Position numbers and translations under genes: made by a program. From NCBI RefSeq assembly GCF_025989125.1, contig NZ_JAPDNR010000001.1:6374087-6438086 (forward strand): a stretch of DNA of 64,000 nt. The letters are read 5' to 3'. The notes under the pieces were generated by a model, which worked only from the letters and a program-made list of their open reading frames with translations, was not told the origin of the DNA and searched no databases. Positions 29,401 to 36,300 of the stretch are shown one piece after another (the stretch's first letter is position 1; the number at the start of each line of letters is the position of its first letter). This DNA comes from Chitinophaga nivalis. GTDB taxonomy: Bacteria; Bacteroidota; Bacteroidia; Chitinophagales; Chitinophagaceae.

Positions 29401-30337
29401 TGGTAGCCTCGTCGAGGTATAATAATCCACTGGTTTTAGGTTGCAACACTTCGCGGCAGGCCGTCTCTGTTTTCCTCAGCAGATAACTATCCCTGATGAT
29501 GCCTGCAGCATGCATAATACCGGTAATATCCCCATAGGTAATACGGATGTTGCTGATCAATGCCGTCACTGCTGTCTTATCGGAGATATCCGCTGCGACA
29601 TACACCACTTCTCCCTGTTGCTGTAAAACAGACAACAGCTGCTGTGATGTTGTTGTCAGGGAAGAACGGCCGGTCAGTATTACTTTGGCCGATGGTTGCC
29701 GGCTGATAATTTCTTTAGCCCAGATCAGGCCTAATCCGCCCATCCCGCCGGTGATGAGATAAACACCCGCCGGCCGCCACGGGTGAGGAGGTACGCCGGA
29801 TGGTATATATTCTTCCCAGGATACTACCTGTAACTGTTGTTCAGCTGCTTGCAGTGCTGCCACCGGCAGGTGCTTTCCTGTTTCCACCCAATGCAGGTAA
29901 CTTTCTGCTGTCGCATCTACCGGCACACCGATTACCTGTCCTTTTAAACGGGGTGCCTCCTGCGTTGCTGTACTTAACAAGCCCGATAAGCCCATGAATA
30001 CCGAGTGGGAGGGCACCAGTACCTGCAGCAGGATATCGCCTGTTTTATGGCTGTTAAGTGCCGATTGAACCGCTAACATAAGCTCAATGGTACAGGCTTC
30101 ATATGCCTGCGCCATACTTTCCTGATCCATCTGCCAGCAATGGCATACTGCAGCAGGTAGTTCCTGCTGTAAGAAAGTGATGACTGCAGCCGGCAGCTGA
30201 CAACTGATCACGAGCCTGCACACATCACGGCCGGTAACGATATCCTTCGCGTAGCCACCGGCAATACGCCAATGCGGCTGCAACAATAACGCCGGTATCT
30301 GCTGATTCATAGGGGGCAACTGTTTCATGATCATCAT
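14429..30337 (-). CDS. Trans-AT polyketide synthase, protein C (KR-ACP-KS-DH-KR-ACP-KS-DH-KR-ACP*-ACP-KS-KR-ACP-KS0)
   Basis: 5302 residues, the largest protein here. Order: KR (TGGMGGLG near 198, QADYAAANAF), ACP (Ser491), KS1 (Cys757), DH1 (His1229; the motif Gly is Lys, HVVSKQRMLP; DGALQ intact), KR1 (near 1661), ACP (Ser1952), KS2 (Cys2215), DH2 (His2696, HVVNGLRILP; DGALQ), KR2 (near 3131), ACP* with Arg3412 instead of Ser (YGLERVS), ACP (Ser3528), KS3 (Cys3794), KR3 (TGGTRGIG near 4434), ACP (Ser4741), terminal KS0 (Cys4992; Asn5127 in EANGSGS). KS1-3 keep HGTGT and NIGH motifs. The first KR and ACP complete the KS of protein D; the terminal KS0 is completed by the DH of protein B. Expected output is three double bonds in a row. 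The open frame extends upstream to 30412, but the ATG at 30337 shares its A with the TGA of protein D (TGATG) and the extension is a basic, unrelated sequence, so the start is placed at 30337. Confidence 0.96.
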   Translation of the reverse strand: MMIMKQLPPMNQQIPALLLQPHWRIAGGYAKDIVTGRDVCRLVISCQLPAAVITFLQQELPAAVCHCWQMDQESMAQAYEACTIELMLAVQSALNSHKTGDILLQVLVPSHSVFMGLSGLLSTATQEAPRLKGQVIGVPVDATAESYLHWVETGKHLPVAALQAAEQQLQVVSWEEYIPSGVPPHPWRPAGVYLITGGMGGLGLIWAKEIISRQPSAKVILTGRSSLTTTSQQLLSVLQQQGEVVYVAADISDKTAVTALISNIRITYGDITGIMHAAGIIRDSYLLRKTETACREVLQPKTSGLLYLDEATSHMHLDFFALFSSVSAVAGNIGQADYAAANAFMDSYAGYRNSLVKKGIRTGKTLSVNWPLWKDGGMQIDDSLIAHVKELTGIIPLETSVGMDAFYIAYTQEASQVMVLPGDIPTIRKQFIPVLMKAPLSENVAVNDGLDLTLLKEKTRQHLTVLFADVTRLSPEEIHHGTPLEKYGIDSLMINQLNKKLETVLGEISKTLFFEYHTLQLLADYLATAYTDKCIKWTGYEGVPVNGKTTDTSAITAEDFPVLTSFGEEIATVSKKFDNIYEPIAIIGLTGRYPGAPRVTDFWENLQAGKDCITTLPEDRWALEGFFNPDKQAAAAHNQSYSKWGGFLEGYADFDPLFFNIAPKEALNIDPQERLFIQSCWEVLEDAGYTRDALTEKHQGAVGVFAGITKTGYDLYGPELWKTQPEVFPHTAFASVANRVSYLFGFKGPSMPVDTMCSSSLTAIHEACLHIQTNQCDVAIAGGVNLYLHPACYIALCSMQMLSVDGKCKSFGENGNGFVPGEGVGTILLKRLSAAEADGDHIYGVIKGSAINHGGKTNGYTVPNPVSQGQLISTALQQAGISARNISYIEAHGTGTDLGDPIEVAGLVQAFRKDTDQQQYCLLGSAKSNIGHLEAAAGIAGVTKILLQMKAQSIVASLHATTLNPNINFADTPFVVAQQPAPWRRPVVTENGIFQEYPRTAGISSFGAGGANAHVILEEYTPAPVAAIPVDETHPAIFLLSAKNSERLQVYARQLYHALSEPALANRLADVAFTLQTGREAMEERLAIIAATAESLQEQLLAFLEPSAGNTTHIFQGRIKGRKNITHQEPDATISTWLEQKNYPALLTKWIEGAVIDWHQLYTTALPRRISLPTYPFAAERYWLPDQLVPAQPAAVAVLHPLLHRNTSTLTVQKFSSGFSGEEFFLRDHVVSKQRMLPGVAYLEMVREAIVQSTGEQTGVLLKNVVWTRPVIATGTNVTVHVSLFDTENGEIDYEIYSEDSTGEVVIHSQGTVSAGNEWGAGKVDLAGWRAGLAPLAVTRCYKLFDKAGLSYGPAHQTIKEIYSNRERVLARLAVQGDDGHEAYQLHPGLMDGALQATIGLLLDTEEDMPIQPMLPFALEEVKVYRSAGAAAWAAIRYSPGSTAASNVQRLDVTLCDDAGNICVEMKGYSSRVFGTSPANVTAPLLLTPAWVTPDITTGHTFAARIALVCCEQETDYKKIVAALPGVACSFFPLEEGDPANGFTRLAVTLFRHIQELLPTIAKEGLLLQLLLCETAPAAYRNGLLGLLKTIALEYPGIKVQLINLHPGSEEQLPALSQLSEQYIRIQQHQVTALHWQETTLPEAVAVPWRSDGVYLITGGMGGLGVVFAREILRAAPGAVVILSGRSALNEQGTQVLTDLQLLGTAHYIAADISQAAMVNGLMADIRARYGNLHGILHAAGVLRDSVILRKTTTELSEVLAPKVSGLVLLDEATKEMDLEVFLLFSSLSAVLGNVGQADYAMANNFMDGYAAYRNNLVQAGRRKGHTLSVNWPLWQDGGMQIPESLVKLERERTGVIPLQTTTAMQALYGMLALQLQQGIIIEGNVSKIKEKVVVGLNNRTPVKKERREKVADDKWLEEIKTILKQTVATLLKVNIDHIDEEAELSEYGFDSISFTQLANNLNHIFDLQLTPAVFFEYVTLGELAVHLVAAYPEELAKKFSGQDNETIAATPLAEDIAVTPVRKKRHRLVAGKSPADLPVEKEDGSLAIIGISGQFPMAEDLAALWQHLEAGKDCIGEIPEDRWSWKDFYGNPEETANRTNIKWGGFISDIAAFDPLFFGISPREAAFMDPQQRLLMTHVWKAIEDAGYAAQSLSGSKTGIFVATACSGYNTLIAQEGVAIEGYSSTGMAPSVGPNRMSYFLNFHGPSEPVETACSSSLIAIHRAMEAINAGSCEMAVVGGINTILTPEAHISFNKAGMLCEDGRCKTFSDKANGYVRSEGVGMIFLKKLSAAKRDQDHIYAIVRGTAENHGGKANSLTAPNPKAQTELLKTAYQKAGISPDTVSYMEAHGTGTELGDPIEINALKAAFKDLYQAADITYSGVPHCGIGAVKTNIGHTELAAGIAGVLKVVLQLQHQTLVKTLHCDTINPYIQLQGNPFYIVQEKQPWKRLKDSYGAEIPRRAGVSSFGFGGANAHVILEEYIAEVPAAIPVDATHPAIFVLSAKNEQALKARAAQLLEVVSTAAFRGQLADVAYTLQVGRDMMEERLAIVADSAYSLQQQLEAYLRDPAAATGVLQGKVKRGRQPVVQEIGEEAMNQYLTAKNYLPLLTGWVNGGTFDWNRLYTTGKPRRISLPVYPFSKERYWLPGPIKPATLHGARTGEVAQLHPLLHRNTSLLSSQRFTSVFTGEEPFLRDHVVNGLRILPGVATLELAREAALQSVGGETAAKGVLLKEVVWARPVIVSDTPATVHIRLHETAEQVIRYEIYSEALPDAPVYSQGILSTGNVWEQTTIDLPALRASLASSPLSAAHCYALFREAGLDYGPSHQTIKEIYGHTHAVLAKLTWTDAPHNEACLLHPGLLDGALQAAIGLLSDTTMTPTARVPFLLEEVRVHQPVTATVWAYVRYSEGSTPADPVQRLDIHVYDEQGVVLVEMNGYCSRTLEAKTPVKAAATGQLLLTPAWVKPVHTVSVPASRIALVCCEQEADYKKITAALPDTSCYYFQLSGGDRAGRFTTLAVTLLQQLQTLLTAMNKENTLLQLLVCEHTANSAFSGLSGLLKTLSQEYPGIRVQLIEMQPGQEEKLAAVSALGEQHIRLSGEEVTVLNWMAVAAPEVVSVPWKKGGVYLITGGTGGLGIVFAREIITTTPGATVVLTGRSPLPAEEKELQSLLSSGAVHYIQADISSKSAVVKLFSDIIDRYGAINGILHAAGVLRDSLIVQKTVAELTAVFAAKVNGLVHLDIASSDLALDFFLLFSSAAAVLGNSGQADYAMANSFMDSYAGYRNRLVERGARKGHTIAINWPLWKEGGMQLPPAVVQLQQERTGIVPLQTATAMKALYGLMALQVEQGVVLEGDVARLAQFLPVATPVSVPEQEVQQLLMDIITEAVAGLLNVPALELDITAEFLDYGLERVSVDVITKKILTVAGIEVTPGAFFRYGTIQEAVAQLAGKYKQPDIAVAAVPVIPVADIAPVVVVPQSNTVLPPSDIVSPDLDKSIHYFRKMFAAVIRLPLHQLDGEVPMEQYGIDSFMVLKLTAELEKIFGPLSKTLFFEYQTIAALAAYFVASHGAKMQELTGTAILSPAPVVPATPAVITPRRIAPLPARQPAVSPAAQTAEEDVIAIIGVAGKYPGADNIVEFWNNLRTGKDSITEIPYERWDHSLFYDPDKTKPGKTYSKWGGFINGVDEFDPLFFNISPREAELIDPQERLFLQCAMATLEDAGYTRQKLSAYNGNGLPGNVGVFAGVMYSEYQLYGAQETIQGRPLAIPGNPSSIANRVSYYCNFHGPSLTVDTMCSSSLTAIHFACQSIQRGDCELALAGGVNVSVHPNKYLMLGQGRFVSSKGRCESFGEGGDGYVPGEGVGAVLLKPLSKAVADGDHIYGVIKSSAVNHGGKTNGFAVPNPVAQASVIGHAFRRSGIDPASISYIEAHGTGTSLGDPIEITGLKKAFEAFTAAKQFCAIGSAKSNIGHCESAAGIAGLTKVLLQLQHRQLVPSLHSQQLNSHIDFENSPFVVQQTLATWKRPVLTTQGVTRELPLRAGLSSFGAGGSNAHLVIEEYSMPEKALPVSTSSAPYLLVFSARTQERLTVVVQRFLHYLQTAHTAPLADIAFTLQTGREGLEERLGILVTDIPSAISILTAYLSGETAEENVFSGSIREDKDSLWLMQDEDFRKAAIDSCIQKGKYDRLLALWAKGYDLNWALLYPDGFPSKVSLPTYPFARERYWFRQPAPARTTATALLQKQWVPVSLTAVRPHSQQVVILVTASGRELGAAIQAQLAQSIVAEVSQVETLPIATGGVIDLTGYGCDDTDLSWLGAVQHLIETGPRSGMRFLGVTSDLENYKHTAVATTGALHAGLYRLLGAEYKYISSCHLDVLSGLPVDLLATAVIRAFQWEGEATSLCFREGQYQECVLDTAAPAAPRTVRFTDKDVLVVTGGTRGIGYLCAQHFITRYGVRHVLLTGREQLPPRAEWEQHIAMDGRYTSKLRNLLLLTAGGVTVEAVSVDLTSAAAITALVTNVHADGKQIGGVLHAAGLIDAETPAFIRKTAAGIAQVLSPKVAGLQALYTALQHEPLQCFLLFSSVSAQIPALGSGQSDYAMANAYMDYFAQCHGPLLQSIQWPSWKETGIGEVKSMTYTRTGLTTLSNQTGLDLLDEVLAQHIGPVVMPAVFVPGEWQPAKLLRKEAALPAATAAVPVTFIPPAVPANTTGNTTGWLTNIFTKELKIDPDRFDTQRSFPDYGVDSVLLSQILGHINRALGEQLDPSVLLEHTTVAALSRWLEKQYAKQLAAVLVPAAQGIPVPAVVAPVIMPDVQAIPLADPVVPATAAVTAVPLVQTSLQDDIAVVGYSCRFPGADNIAAYWKLLSAGQSAIKRVPAERWGYENNFHAGLINRLGHFDARYFSLPEEDARAMDPQALLLMEESLSVCYHAGYEKDALKGAAIGVYIGGRSQHHPESDVLAATKNPIVAVGPNYLATNISRFFDFRGPSLVVDTACSSALVGMSLAIQALKGGDITGALVGGVSLLHTDKAHQLFSQRNLLSTDGVFHIFDQRAGGVVLGEGAGMVLLKKVSQAMADGDKIYAVIKGIAVNNDGKTAGPATPNMQAQQAVMEQALLRSGKTAVEVGYIEANGSGSEVTDLLELKAMMGVYGAHAGASCGVGSVKPNIGHPLCAEGIAGFIKLLLMLEHEQEVPFLSGQQGLQHFDMAASPFRLNRQLQPLTTDTVALSSFADGGTNAHVILTKAGQLLNGYQARRAPLALPALQPLDLRKKKPLIPAAFKTIEHGHPSIPVPQQNGKKHSFWKQTI
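14625..15830 (-). other. Non-elongating ketosynthase (KS0) at the C-terminus of protein C
   Basis: Same class as the KS0 of B and F: Cys4992 and NIGHPL retained, EANGSGS with Asn5127 in place of the catalytic His. It lies inside the duplicated block shared with protein F. The following tail contains RAPLALPAL and ends SFWKQTI. Confidence 0.9.
14628..19490 (-). repeat. Long near-identical direct repeat, copy in protein C
   Basis: Encodes KS3-KR3-ACP-KS0 and matches 43645-48565 in protein F. Equivalent sites lie about 29.0-29.1 kb apart (KS Cys codons 18958/48036, ACP Ser codons 16117/45183, KS0 Cys codons 15364/44379). Many stretches are identical at the base level, for instance around the ACP. 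Confidence 0.9.
19990..20212 (-). other. Inactivated ACP (ACP*) in protein C
   Basis: Complete carrier-protein domain by length and helix pattern, but the DS of the phosphopantetheine motif is ER (YGLERVS, Arg3412). It sits directly before a normal ACP (Ser3528), after DH-KR, exactly as in protein F. Confidence 0.8.
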
Positions 30338-33300
30338 CAGTTTGTATTTGAGAGAAGCGGCTTTAGAACAGTTTTTCCTGCAACGGGTACCTTTACGGCG
30401 AAGTCCTTCCATTGCAATAGCACGGTGCCGGCTTCATTGCATATTTTAATATTTAAACGCAGTACAGACCCGCTCCCATCATACTTTATCAGCGCGAAGG
30501 CTGGTATGCCGGCCGGCTGATAAATTTCCAGTGATGACAGGGTAACCGGCGGAATAACCATGGGGCCAGATAAATGTTCCTGCAGTAATACCGCTACTGT
30601 TTGCAACAGATAGCTGCTCAGGTCCGTATCTGCCAGACCGGATGCCAACCGGCTCCAATCCTTACCGGTAGCTGGTAAGCCAATCAGGTATTCCTGTCCT
30701 TGTATATAAACCGGGCCGGTAATTACACTGCCTGTCACCGGCGGATGCAATGGCCAATGTGCTTTGATGGCAGATACAGGAACGCCTGCGGTTGCGGGAG
30801 GTGCAATAGGTTGCAGGTATCCCTGACATAATACGCTTTGTGTGGTATCTTCCTTCACTTCGAAAGCCCACCGTTCCTTTGCGGTAAAGAAGGTGATATG
30901 CAACCGGAGCGCCACCGCCTGTAGGGTTAACGGCTGTGACCAGCGTACATCAGTTATACGTAAGATACCTGCAGCAGCTGATGGCAATTGTATGGCTGCC
31001 TGCCGCACGATCTCCAGATACACCAAACCCCGCACATATTGTTTTCCATTCGCTGTTTTTTCGTATAGTCCTGTGTCGTTATCAGCCGCCAGTTCCAGGT
31101 GGAAACTATTGGCAGCAGTACGATGCGGCAATAAAGTATTTAACGGTTGGGCAACCGGCAACGGAGCAGCCGGTGCGGCTGTTTCCGGGAGCCAATAGGT
31201 ATTTCTCGTAAAAGGATAAGTGGGTAAATGTATACGCGCCGGCTTTACTTCGCCATACAACGCAGCCCAGTCTAATACATGACCTTCACAATAACAGGCC
31301 GCCAGTTTAGCCAGTACTTCCCGGTAATGCGCCGGCTGTTGCACAACCTGGCCGGCCTCCGACAACAAATCCGTTACCGGCTGTCCGTCGGGCAGTGTAT
31401 CCCAATTGGTAACTCCCTGGAAAGTATCCTTTACTTCCCGGCCAGCCAGTATATCTTTCCACGCCTGTATCGCAGCAGCTTTATCTGCCACCAGTATCAC
31501 CACCCGGTGATTAAAATGATGCCGTCCCTGTTGTAAGGTATAGCTCAATGCCGCCAGTGTGCAGGTAGTTGTCTGCTCCAGGAATACAATCATATCACGC
31601 ATCCGTTCCTGCAGTGCAGCGGATGATTTGGCCGACAATGGCAACAGATAATATGGATGGGGAATAGTGTCCTGCGGCGACGCAGCGGTATAGCTCTCCA
31701 GTACAGCATGCGCATTGGTACCACTCATACCGAAAGCACTAACGGCCCCTGTCAGCGGTTTGCCTGCTGCTGGTTGCCAGCTGCGATTCCGGTCATTTAC
31801 ATAAAACGGACTGTTCTCCCATGTAATAAACTCATTCGGCTCCCGGAAATGTAAACTGGCAGGAATAAGCTGATGTTTCATCGCCTGTATCACATTCACC
31901 ACATTTAACAATCCCGAAGCCGCGAGGGTATGTCCGAAATTTGTTTTGGCAGAAGTAAGGGCACAATAAGATAACTGATCTGTATATTTTTTGAAGACGG
32001 TGTTCAATGCATTCACCTCTATAGGATCTCCCAACCGGGTACCCGTTCCATGTGTTACGACATAGGTAATATCTGCCGGGTTAATCGCAAAGCGGTCATA
32101 TATCCCACGCAGTAAACCCGCCTGTGCCAATCCGCCCGGGGCGGTGATACCATTGGTTTTACCATCATAGTTAGTGCCACTTCCCCTGATAACCCCGTGA
32201 ATAGGATCACCATCTCTTACTGCATGGGCCAGTCGTTTCAACACCACTGCCACTACTGCTTCTCCCGGTACAATACCATCGGCGCTTTTATCAAACACGG
32301 CACATTTTCCATCCCCGGATAACATACCTGCCTGTCCCATACCTACATGCGACATCGGTGTGAGTATCAGGTTCACCCCTGCTGCTATAGCGGTATCACA
32401 CTCTTTACTTCTCAGGCTCTGACAAGCCTGATGCAGCGCCACCAGCCCCGAAGAGCAAGCTGTATTGATGGCCAGTACCGGCCCTTTTAAATCCAGGAAA
32501 TAAGATAATCTCGCGGCCAGAATACCATCATGATTAGCCGTAATAAACGGACTATCTTTTACCAGGTCCTGATAATCGCCCTGTTCTACTCCCACAAACA
32601 CGCCCACTGTTGCAGCATTCAGCTGTACAGGTCCGTAACCCGCATCTTCCAGCGCCTTCCAGGATTCCTGTAATAATAATCGCTGCCGTGGATCCATTAT
32701 CTCTGCTTCCCGCGGAGATATTTCAAAAAACAACGGATCAAATTCTTTCACCCCCGGCACACAACCACACCAACGTTCCTTATCTTTTTCAGCCGCTCCG
32801 ATACCAGACCAGTTAAACCGGTCTGCCGGAATGGCTTCTACCACATTTCTGTTATCTGCCAGGATCTGCCACATCTCCTGTACATTACGTGCCTGCGGAA
32901 AACGACCACTCATGCCAATGATGGCAATAGCTTCATCGCCGGTGATATTTGCTGCAGACAACACCGGCATGGCCGGCTGTTCTTGTATCCGTGGCGCCGC
33001 CACAGCTACCGGTGTTACAACAGGCTGCTCTTGCCGGTAGAAAGCCGTTATTTTCTCCTCATGTTCCTGTAGAAAATAAGCGGTGAGTTTATGTAAATTG
33101 GTATAATCAAAAAATAAGGCAGGCGTAACGTTGATATCAAAATGCGCGCGATAGGCTGCTGCCAGCCCGGTAAGACTCACCGAATCATATCCCATATCCA
33201 CTAGGTTTTCTGCAGGATCCAGTTTATCCGGTGACTGCTTTAATACACCTGCAGCCAGTTCCCGCAGTTCTTTTTCCAGCTGCATACGTACACTGCTTCC

Positions 33301-36300
33301 GGCAGCAACACGATGTGCGGTGGAGGATACTTCCGGTATAACCGGCTGTGATGCCTCCGCTGCGGATGAACAATGTAAAAACTGATATATGCGTTCCCGG
33401 TAGCCTTTCATGACCAGCACGTGTGCATGGGTACCGGTGAGCAACTGTTCCAGCAGCGCCATGCCTTCGGCCTTTTCCAGAAAAGCCTGTCCACTGGAGC
33501 GCAGATACATCTCTGCCCTTTCTGTTGCTCCTGCTCCCATTCCTCCTTCCCGCCAGGCAGGCCAGTTAATGGCCATCGTTTTTCCATATCGCAGACCGGC
33601 TGTCACCAGCTGATTGCGATACTCGGCATAAGCCATCTGAAAACGATTGGCTGCTGCATAATCACAGGAACCAAAATCACCTAATATCGCAGCGGCAGAA
33701 GAATAATAGCAGACAAAATCCAATGCTTCTCCGGCCAATAATTCATCCAGTATAACCGTACCTTGTACTTTGGCAGCAACTGTATCATGAAAAGCGTCTA
33801 TCGTCGTTTCCAATATTGATCCATTTCCTGCGGCACCTGCAACATGCAATACACCATTCAATGCCCCCAGTAAAGTACGTGCGGTAGCCAGCCGGTCTGT
33901 CATCACTTCCCGGTCTGTCACATCCGCCGCCAGATAATGTACCTGTCCTCCCAACGCTTCCAGGGTTGCCATAAAATCTGTTTGCCCGTCATTTGCAGGA
34001 GTACGGCCCAGCAATATCAATTTCGCCTGATACCGGGATACCAGGTAATGTGCGAGCATTTTTCCCAGCCCGCCAAAACCACCGGTAATCAGATAGGTAC
34101 CTCCCGTTTTAAATGCAGTACCCGCAGATCGTTCTACCGGTTGCATCTGCTGCACGTGTCTGGTCCCCGCTATATACCTGACTCCTTTTGTGGCAGATAA
34201 GCCGGCCAGCACATGTCCGGCATCCGGAATGCCGCTTGTTTCGTACAATACGGTAAGTTGTATGGCAGCCGCCACCTGCCCCAGCGAACGTTCAAAACCA
34301 GTCCAGGCGGCCTGATATACATCCGCCGGATCAGCTATCAATAACAACCGGCTACTTGCGGACAAATCATCCAGGACCTGAATAAGATAAACAAGCGCGG
34401 TATAATCAGCGCCGTCTTTCCAGTTGTACACGATGCCATCCGGACTACCGGTAACGGCTATATCCCCCATTAACTGCCGGTAATCAGCTTTGTGTTGCCG
34501 GCGGATCACATATTGATGAGGAGATACCTGCCGGTAAGCAGTTCCCGTTGATACAAATATCACTTCACTACCTGCGGCAGCGGCAGATAAAGCCAGGCTA
34601 AAATCTTTCTGTATGGCGGCATCTTCCATAAAACAAAGCAGTCGTACTGCTTTGTGAGCAACCGGAGATGCTGGTGCCGGCGTCCATACTTCGCGGAACA
34701 ATAACAATTCCGGTGATGTAGGAGGCGCTATTGTATTAGTGGCAGCCACTACTTTTTCTTTGGGGATTCTCTCCACTGCTTTTTCAGGCAACCAGTAGTG
34801 ATCCATGGCAAACGGATAACCAGGCAGACTTACGCGCCGTGGCCGGCTATGCGGATATAGCAAAGTCCAGTTTACTGAAAAGCCTGCCGCCCATAAAGCA
34901 GCTACTTTACCGGCTTTACCGGCTGCCAGCCACTTTTCTATCATGCTCTCCAGCTCTGCTTCATCTTCTACAAAAAACTGCGCCTGGCGTGCAGGTTTTC
35001 CTTCTCCCGTAAAAATCGTAGTCTGTTCTTTTCCTGCCAGATAATCTTCCAACTGTGTTTGCAGTTCCAGGATGTCCTTCACCACAAAAGCAACCCGCGC
35101 ATGCATCGTTTCCCGGCCTACCTGCATCGTATAGGCGATATCCGTTAGTTGCAGTGCCGGATGGCTATCGCCTGACACCTTTAACCGCTGCAGGATACCA
35201 CTCACCAGTTCTTCAACGGTAGCCGGATGATAGTGCTGTTCAAAAGTGCAGCCATATTTACCGGCAAGCCGATGTAACAACGAACTGGTTTGAAAAGCAT
35301 CCAGGTTTAGCTCACTTAAGGATTGATCTGTATTGATCTGTGCAATAGCTATCCCCGTCAGATCAGCGATGATAGCGCGGATATCCTGCGTCAGCTGTGT
35401 GGCAGTCAATCCGGCTGCTGCTGCATCTTTCAGCAGAAATGCCTGTAACCGCGCTGCATAGCTGTGCAGCCGTTCTTTATTTTTTGCAGACAGCGGTACG
35501 ATGAAAGTACCGGCAGCTGCAGGATGTATGGTATCCTCCGTAATAACCGGATGGTAAGATTCAAAAATAGCGTGCGCATTGGTACCTCCCAGTCCGAATG
35601 CGCTCAATGACATATGGTAAGGGGTATCTCTCCGGGGTAAAGGGATAATCCTGTCTGCCACATAAAAAGGAGAAGCCGCAAAATCTATCGCCGGATTCGC
35701 CTTTTTGAAGTTGATTGAGGGCGGAATAAATCCATGGGATAATCCTAATGCCAGTTTGATACTACCTGCAATACCCGCGGCTGTATCCAGGTGGCCCAGG
35801 TTGGTTTTCACCGCACCGATACCACAATATTGTTTACGATCAGTATAACGTTCATAGATCTCACTCAATGCCGCCAGCTCTATGGGATCACCCAACCGGG
35901 TGCCAGTGCCATGTGCTTCTACATAACTGATGTTATCCGGATTGATACCCGTAGCAGTATGTACCGCCTGAATAACAGCAGCCTGTCCGTTGATACCAGG
36001 GGCATAAAAACCGGTTTTGTCTCCGCCGTCATTATTCACGGCGATGCCCCGGATCACGGCATATACATGATCCCCATCGTTCACGGCATCTTTCATCCGT
36101 TTCAAAAACATCACCCCCACTCCTTCTGCCGGTACCATGCCATCTGCAGCTGCATCAAATGTTTTACAATGTCCGTCACTGGAAAAATTAAGTCCGGGCT
36201 GATATACATATCCCGCCATATCGGCCGCAAAAAGGGTAGCACCTCCCACCAGTGCCTGCCTGGTTTCTCCGTTTTTCAGACTCTGACACGCCAGATGCAA

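Noticed and set aside
30338..30412. Upstream start of protein C giving a basic 25-residue extension
   Set aside because: Lies inside the coding end of protein D, has no PKS similarity, and TGATG coupling supports 30337.
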